A stretch of DNA of 9,695 nucleotides from Phycisphaerales bacterium UBA966 (GTDB lineage Bacteria; Planctomycetota; Phycisphaerae; Phycisphaerales; SM1A02). A program made the translations under genes and the position numbers. The notes below the pieces were generated by a model that was not told the DNA's origin, ran no database searches, and was given only the letters and a program-made list of their open reading frames with translations. Position 1 is the first letter of the stretch. Each line of letters starts with the position of its first letter. The stretch spans positions 272-9,966 of the forward strand of contig DBCE01000134.1 of NCBI GenBank assembly GCA_002292895.1, read 5' to 3'. Below, piece by piece: positions 6,584 to 9,695 of the stretch.

Positions 6584-7468
6584 ATGAGTACCCATCAACC
6601 AACCATCAATGCTCGAACCGCGCCAGTGAGCCCGGCCCTGCCGCCGCTCCGCATCGGAAATTTCACGCTGACTAGCCGACTGGTGGTCGGCACGGGCAAG
6701 TATCGGGACTATGCAACCATGCAGGCCGCGATCGAGGCGTCCGGTGCCGATTGCGTCACAGTAGCCGTGCGCCGCGAGCGCCTGGTTGATGCTGAGGGTC
6801 GATCGATCCTGGACTTTCTGCCGCTGGAGCGTCTGACGATTCTGCCAAACACCGCCGGCTGCTTCACCGCAGATGATGCCGTGCGCGTTTCCCGGCTTGG
6901 TCGCGAAATCCTGGAACAGCTTGGAAATCCCGGCGCTGGTTGGGTCAAGCTGGAAGTGCTCGGCGACCGAACCACGCTGCTTCCGGACCCGGTGGGAACG
7001 CTCGAAGCATGCAAGGAGTTGGTGAAGGACGGCTTCACCGTGCTCTGCTATTCGAGTGATGATCCGATCATCGCAGCCCGGCTTCGCGATGCGGGCGCGG
7101 CCAGTGTCATGCCGGCTGGAAGTCCGATTGGCAGCGGCCGTGGTATTGCCAATCCAGCGGCGATACGCATGGTGATTGATCGCCTCAAGCTTGCCGAACA
7201 AGGCGGAAGTGCCGAGTATCCAGTGATTGTTGACGCTGGCGTTGGTACAGCCAGCGACATCGTGCACGCTATGGAACTCGGTGCGGACGGCGTTCTACTG
7301 AACACTGGAATCGCGCACGCGCAAGACCCAGTGCGGATGGCGCACGCCATGCGTCTGGCACTTGATGCGGGCTGGCACACAGCGCGCGCGGGGAGAATTC
7401 CGCGCAAGCTCTACGCCAACGCCAGCAGCCCGTGGGAAGGCGTCATCACGCACATCCCCGGAGAATGA
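6584..7468 (+). CDS. thiG: Thiazole synthase ThiG
   Basis: Encodes 294 residues. ThiG condenses 1-deoxy-D-xylulose 5-phosphate, dehydroglycine and ThiS-thiocarboxylate sulfur into the thiazole phosphate of thiamine; it is a cytoplasmic TIM-barrel enzyme. The diagnostic start SRLVVGTGKY (31-40) is followed by the ASGADCVTVAVRR segment (52-64), the Schiff-base lysine in WVKLEV (Lys122), the phosphate-binding part MPAGSPIGSGRGI (176-188), IVDAGVGTASD (215-225), GADGVLLNTGIAHA (233-246), and the C-terminal AGRIP and ASSPWEG motifs. About 20 residues precede the conserved core, a little longer than typical. The ATG at 6584 is preferred over an in-frame ATG at 6521 that lies inside thiS. No good Shine-Dalgarno sequence precedes it, so it may depend on coupling to thiS. 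Confidence 0.96.
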   Translation: MSTHQPTINARTAPVSPALPPLRIGNFTLTSRLVVGTGKYRDYATMQAAIEASGADCVTVAVRRERLVDAEGRSILDFLPLERLTILPNTAGCFTADDAVRVSRLGREILEQLGNPGAGWVKLEVLGDRTTLLPDPVGTLEACKELVKDGFTVLCYSSDDPIIAARLRDAGAASVMPAGSPIGSGRGIANPAAIRMVIDRLKLAEQGGSAEYPVIVDAGVGTASDIVHAMELGADGVLLNTGIAHAQDPVRMAHAMRLALDAGWHTARAGRIPRKLYANASSPWEGVITHIPGE

Positions 7469-7469
7469 A

Positions 7470-7514
7470 ACCGCTGTCATTGGGCACAGTGGTGGCGTGA
7501 GTGGGGACAGCGGT
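7470..7514. repeat. 9-bp inverted repeat downstream of thiG
   Basis: ACCGCTGTC at 7470-7478 is the exact reverse complement of GACAGCGGT at 7506-7514, with a 27-base loop. The right arm is part of the second 21-bp tandem unit. A stem-loop in the thiG 3' region is possible, but no T-tract follows, so an intrinsic terminator is not supported. Confidence 0.55.
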
Positions 7515-7544
7515 GCCGTAATGAGGGACAGTGGTGCCAGGCAC
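7482..7544. repeat. Three imperfect 21-bp tandem units ending in a small palindrome
   Basis: Three consecutive units start at 7482, 7503 and 7524 with an exact 21-base period. Their first 15 bases are GGGCACAGTGGTGGC, GGGGACAGCGGTGCC and AGGGACAGTGGTGCC (12-13 of 15 identical in pairs). The third runs into GGTGCCAGGCACC (7533-7545), a 6+1+6 palindrome followed by TATTT. The block fills the spacer between convergent thiG and the mutase. The GGGACAGTGGTGCC-plus-palindrome style resembles short dispersed repeats linked to REP-associated (RAYT) transposases in many bacteria, which is from memory and not tested. A weak thiG terminator is another reading. Confidence 0.6.
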
Positions 7545-7548
7545 CTAT

Positions 7549-8943
7549 TTAGTGATCGACGCGATGCCCAAGAATTGGCTCGAGTTCTTTCACCATCGCC
7601 GCCACGGTTGCCGCATCGCGTGACTCAAGGTTCAAGCGCAACAACGGCTCCGTGTTTGACATGCGGATGTTCGCCCACCATGTGCCGCAGTCCATACTGA
7701 GGCCATCAAGCGTGTGGAACTTGGCAGTCGGATACTTCGCACGCAACGCGTCAAGCGCGCCTTGCTTGTCTTCGTTCTCGAAGTTGATTTCCCCACTCTG
7801 AGAGAACTTTCGGAACGGCTGAATGCATTGGGACACTGGCTTACCGGCCGCCACCAACGCACTCACCACATTGATGAACGCACGCGCGCCACTGTCGGTG
7901 CACCACATGTCGCCAAAGTAGAAATGCCCGCTCAGTTCGCCACCAAACGGTGCACCTGTCTCGCGCAACTTCTGCTTCATGAATACGTGCCCAACGCGCC
8001 CCTCAACCGGTACGCCGCCCGCCGCACGCACACTCTCTTCAACGGAGCGCGTGCTGCGCAGGTCGTACACAATCGACGCACCAGGCTGCGCCTTCAACCA
8101 GCCCTGCGCCAACCACGCCGTCAGCAAGTCGCAGCCAATCGGTTCGCCCTTCTCATCAATCACCATGCAACGGTCCGCATCACCGTCAAAGCACACACCA
8201 AAGTCCGCCTTCAGGGTGCGAACACCTTCGCGCGTCGGTGCCAAATTTGCTTCCACTAATGGATTTGGTTCATGCACAAATTCGCCGGTGGAATTATCAA
8301 AGTTGATCGGGGTGATCTTCAAACCCTTCACCGCGCTGAATACCTGCGGCACCATGGTTCCCGCCATACCGTTTGACGCGTCAATCACCACGTGCAGCGT
8401 GCGTGTGCCGTCAAGAATTTCCTTGGGCAAGAGCGCCAGCAAGTGCGCGCGGTAACCACTCCATAAGTCGCGCGACTCCTCAGTGCCACCGCCCGGGCCC
8501 ATGCCTTTGCGCGCACCTTCGGCAATGAGTTTGATTGCACTTAGACCAGTGTCCTGACCAACCGGCTTGGCGCCAACGCCACTCACCTTGAATCCGTTGT
8601 ACTGCGCCGGGTTGTGACTGGCCGTGGTCTGCACCGCACCCGCGGCATTCAATGCATTCACTGCAAAGTACGTGAACGGCGTGTCCACCATGCCAACATC
8701 AACCACCTGTGCGCCAGCTTCAATCATGCCGTCCTTCAACGCGCGCACCAGACTTGGCGAACTCTTGCGCATGTCACGACCGACCACCACCAGGCGGGCT
8801 CCCGAATCCGTTCGACCTTCCTTGGAAGCCGTCTCCAACAGGAAACGCGCTGTCCCGTAGCCAATTTGCCACGCATCGGTCTCATTGAGAGGCTCAGGGT
8901 AAATGCCGCGGACGTCGTACGCCTTGAAGATCTTCTGAAGCAT
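7549..8943 (-). CDS. Phosphomannomutase/phosphoglucomutase
   Basis: Encodes 464 residues, a full-length alpha-D-phosphohexomutase of the PMM/PGM (AlgC/ManB) type. It interconverts 6-phospho and 1-phospho forms of mannose or glucose for nucleotide-sugar, polysaccharide and glycan synthesis, through a phosphoserine and Mg2+. Four domains can be placed by motif: N-terminal KAYDVRGIYP (7-16); active-site TTASHNP with Ser109 (106-112); metal loop DGDADR (253-258); sugar-specificity loop GGELSGH (334-340); and C-terminal phosphate-binding RMSNTEPLLR (427-436). The GELSGH loop favours dual mannose/glucose specificity over phosphoglucosamine mutase. The start is the ATG at 8943, immediately ahead of KIFKAYDVRG as in relatives. 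No Shine-Dalgarno sequence is seen. Divergent from pyruvate kinase by 26 bases; convergent with thiG across the repeat spacer. Confidence 0.95.
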   Translation of the reverse strand: MLQKIFKAYDVRGIYPEPLNETDAWQIGYGTARFLLETASKEGRTDSGARLVVVGRDMRKSSPSLVRALKDGMIEAGAQVVDVGMVDTPFTYFAVNALNAAGAVQTTASHNPAQYNGFKVSGVGAKPVGQDTGLSAIKLIAEGARKGMGPGGGTEESRDLWSGYRAHLLALLPKEILDGTRTLHVVIDASNGMAGTMVPQVFSAVKGLKITPINFDNSTGEFVHEPNPLVEANLAPTREGVRTLKADFGVCFDGDADRCMVIDEKGEPIGCDLLTAWLAQGWLKAQPGASIVYDLRSTRSVEESVRAAGGVPVEGRVGHVFMKQKLRETGAPFGGELSGHFYFGDMWCTDSGARAFINVVSALVAAGKPVSQCIQPFRKFSQSGEINFENEDKQGALDALRAKYPTAKFHTLDGLSMDCGTWWANIRMSNTEPLLRLNLESRDAATVAAMVKELEPILGHRVDH

Positions 8944-8952
8944 GGAGCGCGG

Positions 8953-8958
8953 ATCGTA
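8953..8958 (-). promoter_or_regulatory. Putative -10 element (TACGAT) for the mutase gene
   Basis: On the minus strand TACGAT ends nine bases before the ATG at 8943, and TTCATA (8975-8980, 4 of 6 to the -35 consensus) lies 16 bases upstream of it, inside the start of the pyruvate kinase gene. The hexamer overlaps by two bases the -10 proposed for pyruvate kinase. Confidence 0.4.
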
Positions 8959-8962
8959 GTAT
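8957..8962 (+). promoter_or_regulatory. Putative -10 element (TAGTAT) for the pyruvate kinase gene
   Basis: TAGTAT ends seven bases before the ATG at 8970, placing the expected transcription start at the start codon. Its -35 zone would fall within the first codons of the divergent mutase gene; no good -35 match is seen. Confidence 0.45.
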
Positions 8963-8969
8963 TCCCGCC

Positions 8970-9695
8970 ATGACTATGAAGCGCGCCCATACGGCCTTTC
9001 ACACGAAACGCAGCCTGACTCGCATCGTGGCAACCGTTGGGCCGGTGTCAAACTCCGCCGCCATGCTCACCCGACTTGCGCGCGCCGGGGTCAGCGTCTT
9101 TCGCCTGAATATGAGTCACGGCGACCCGACCACGCATGCGCGCACCATCGCCACCATCCGTGCCGTTGCCAAGTCACTCAAGCTAGAAATCGGCATCCTG
9201 GCTGACCTGCCCGGTCCAAAGATTCGACTCACCACGATCGAGCGCGGTGAAACCATCCGACTCCGCCACGGAGACCCCGTCCGCATCACGCGCGGCACCG
9301 GAGTGATTAACCCCGATGCACGGCCGATCACCCTGCATGTGGACTACAACCGGTTTACTGATGATGTCGGCACCGGTGACCGCGTGCTCATTGATGACGG
9401 CGCCGTGCAATTGCGCGTGCGTGCCAGCCGCCGCGGCGTGGTGGAATGCGTGTGCGAAGTTGGCGGCAACATCTCCAGCCGCAAGGGCGTCAATCTTCCA
9501 GAGACTGCAGTCAGCCTGACCGCGCCCACTGCACGCGATCGCGTCTTGGCTGACTGGGCGGTGCGACACGGCGCTGATTTCGTAGCGCTGTCGTTTGTGC
9601 AGACGGCCGCAGACATTGTCAGCCTGCGCCGCACACTTGCCCGCAGCGCAAAGGCATCCCGCAGCCGTATCCCCGGCATCGTTGCCAAGATCGAA
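8970..9695 (+). CDS. pyk: Pyruvate kinase, N-terminal half (runs off the window)
   Basis: An open frame of 242 codons continues past the right edge without a stop. Pyruvate kinase converts phosphoenolpyruvate and ADP to pyruvate and ATP in the last step of glycolysis. Visible motifs: TRIVATVGPVS (17-27), RLNMSHG (45-51) with the substrate-binding Arg/Asn/Ser set, LADLPGPKIR (77-86), IDDGAVQL (141-148) in the B domain, RKGVNLP (171-177) closing it, DFVALSFV (203-210), and AKIE with the catalytic Lys240 at the very end. All positions expected by this point are present. The ATG at 8970 is chosen for its spacing from TAGTAT; a second in-frame ATG at 8976 is possible. No Shine-Dalgarno sequence. 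Missing from the window: the remaining barrel and the C-terminal allosteric domain. Confidence 0.93.
   Translation, partial: MTMKRAHTAFHTKRSLTRIVATVGPVSNSAAMLTRLARAGVSVFRLNMSHGDPTTHARTIATIRAVAKSLKLEIGILADLPGPKIRLTTIERGETIRLRHGDPVRITRGTGVINPDARPITLHVDYNRFTDDVGTGDRVLIDDGAVQLRVRASRRGVVECVCEVGGNISSRKGVNLPETAVSLTAPTARDRVLADWAVRHGADFVALSFVQTAADIVSLRRTLARSAKASRSRIPGIVAKIE

Noticed and set aside
6548..7267. Open frame of 239 codons on the minus strand inside thiG.
   Set aside because: It is fully antisense to a highly conserved enzyme gene, its translation has no recognisable domain, and GC-rich coding DNA often leaves such frames open.
7533..7550. Palindrome GGTGCCAGGCACC plus TATTT as an intrinsic terminator of thiG.
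   Set aside because: A hairpin would have only five pairs with a three-base loop and no continuous T-tract; kept as a repeat, with termination only as an alternative reading.

Overview
The window reads as ordinary chromosome of a GC-rich Gram-negative bacterium, most likely a planctomycete (possibly Phycisphaerae). This rests on two Tat-exported Gfo/Idh/MocA oxidoreductases in tandem beside an exported SUMF1/FGE-type protein, a CitMHS_2/NhaD-like sodium:proton antiporter, and Ala/Pro-rich exported proteins. The assignment is inferred from gene style, not from a marker gene. Gene density is very high, no stretch over 100 bases lacks a gene, and I see no rRNA, tRNA, CRISPR array or insertion sequence.

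Layout. (1) Bases 2-244, plus strand: the C-terminal end of an ApbE-family flavin transferase, cut by the window edge and overlapping its convergent neighbour by 31 bases. (2) Bases 214-3827, minus strand: a three-gene operon, read right to left, of an exported FGE-like protein without the catalytic cysteines followed by two paralogous Tat-exported Gfo/Idh/MocA oxidoreductases. The first junction is a TAATG stop/start overlap. (3) Bases 3916-5325, plus strand: a NhaD-like antiporter, divergent from the operon. (4) Bases 5330-6328, minus strand: a lipoprotein of unknown function, tail to tail with the antiporter (4-base gap). (5) Bases 6370-7468, plus strand: thiS-thiG, which make the thiazole of thiamine. 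(6) Bases 7470-7548: a short repeat-rich spacer with three 21-bp tandem units, a small palindrome and a 9-bp inverted repeat. (7) Bases 7549-8943, minus strand: a phosphomannomutase/phosphoglucomutase. (8) Bases 8970-9695, plus strand: the N-terminal half of pyruvate kinase, divergent from the mutase with only 26 bases between start codons and running off the window.

Genes working together: thiS and thiG supply sulfur carrier and synthase for one reaction. The FGE-like/Gfo/Idh trio looks like one exported unit acting outside the cytoplasm, perhaps on sugars or polyols, but the substrate cannot be read from sequence. The mutase and pyruvate kinase belong to sugar-phosphate and glycolytic metabolism and share a tiny divergent control region.

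The most noteworthy signal is regulatory. All six genes that begin a transcription unit here have a TANNNT (-10-like) hexamer ending 6-9 bases before the ATG and no convincing Shine-Dalgarno sequence, while the two oxidoreductase genes inside the operon do have one. This suggests leaderless or near-leaderless transcripts as the default for first genes. I found no clear case of an entirely new biological system.
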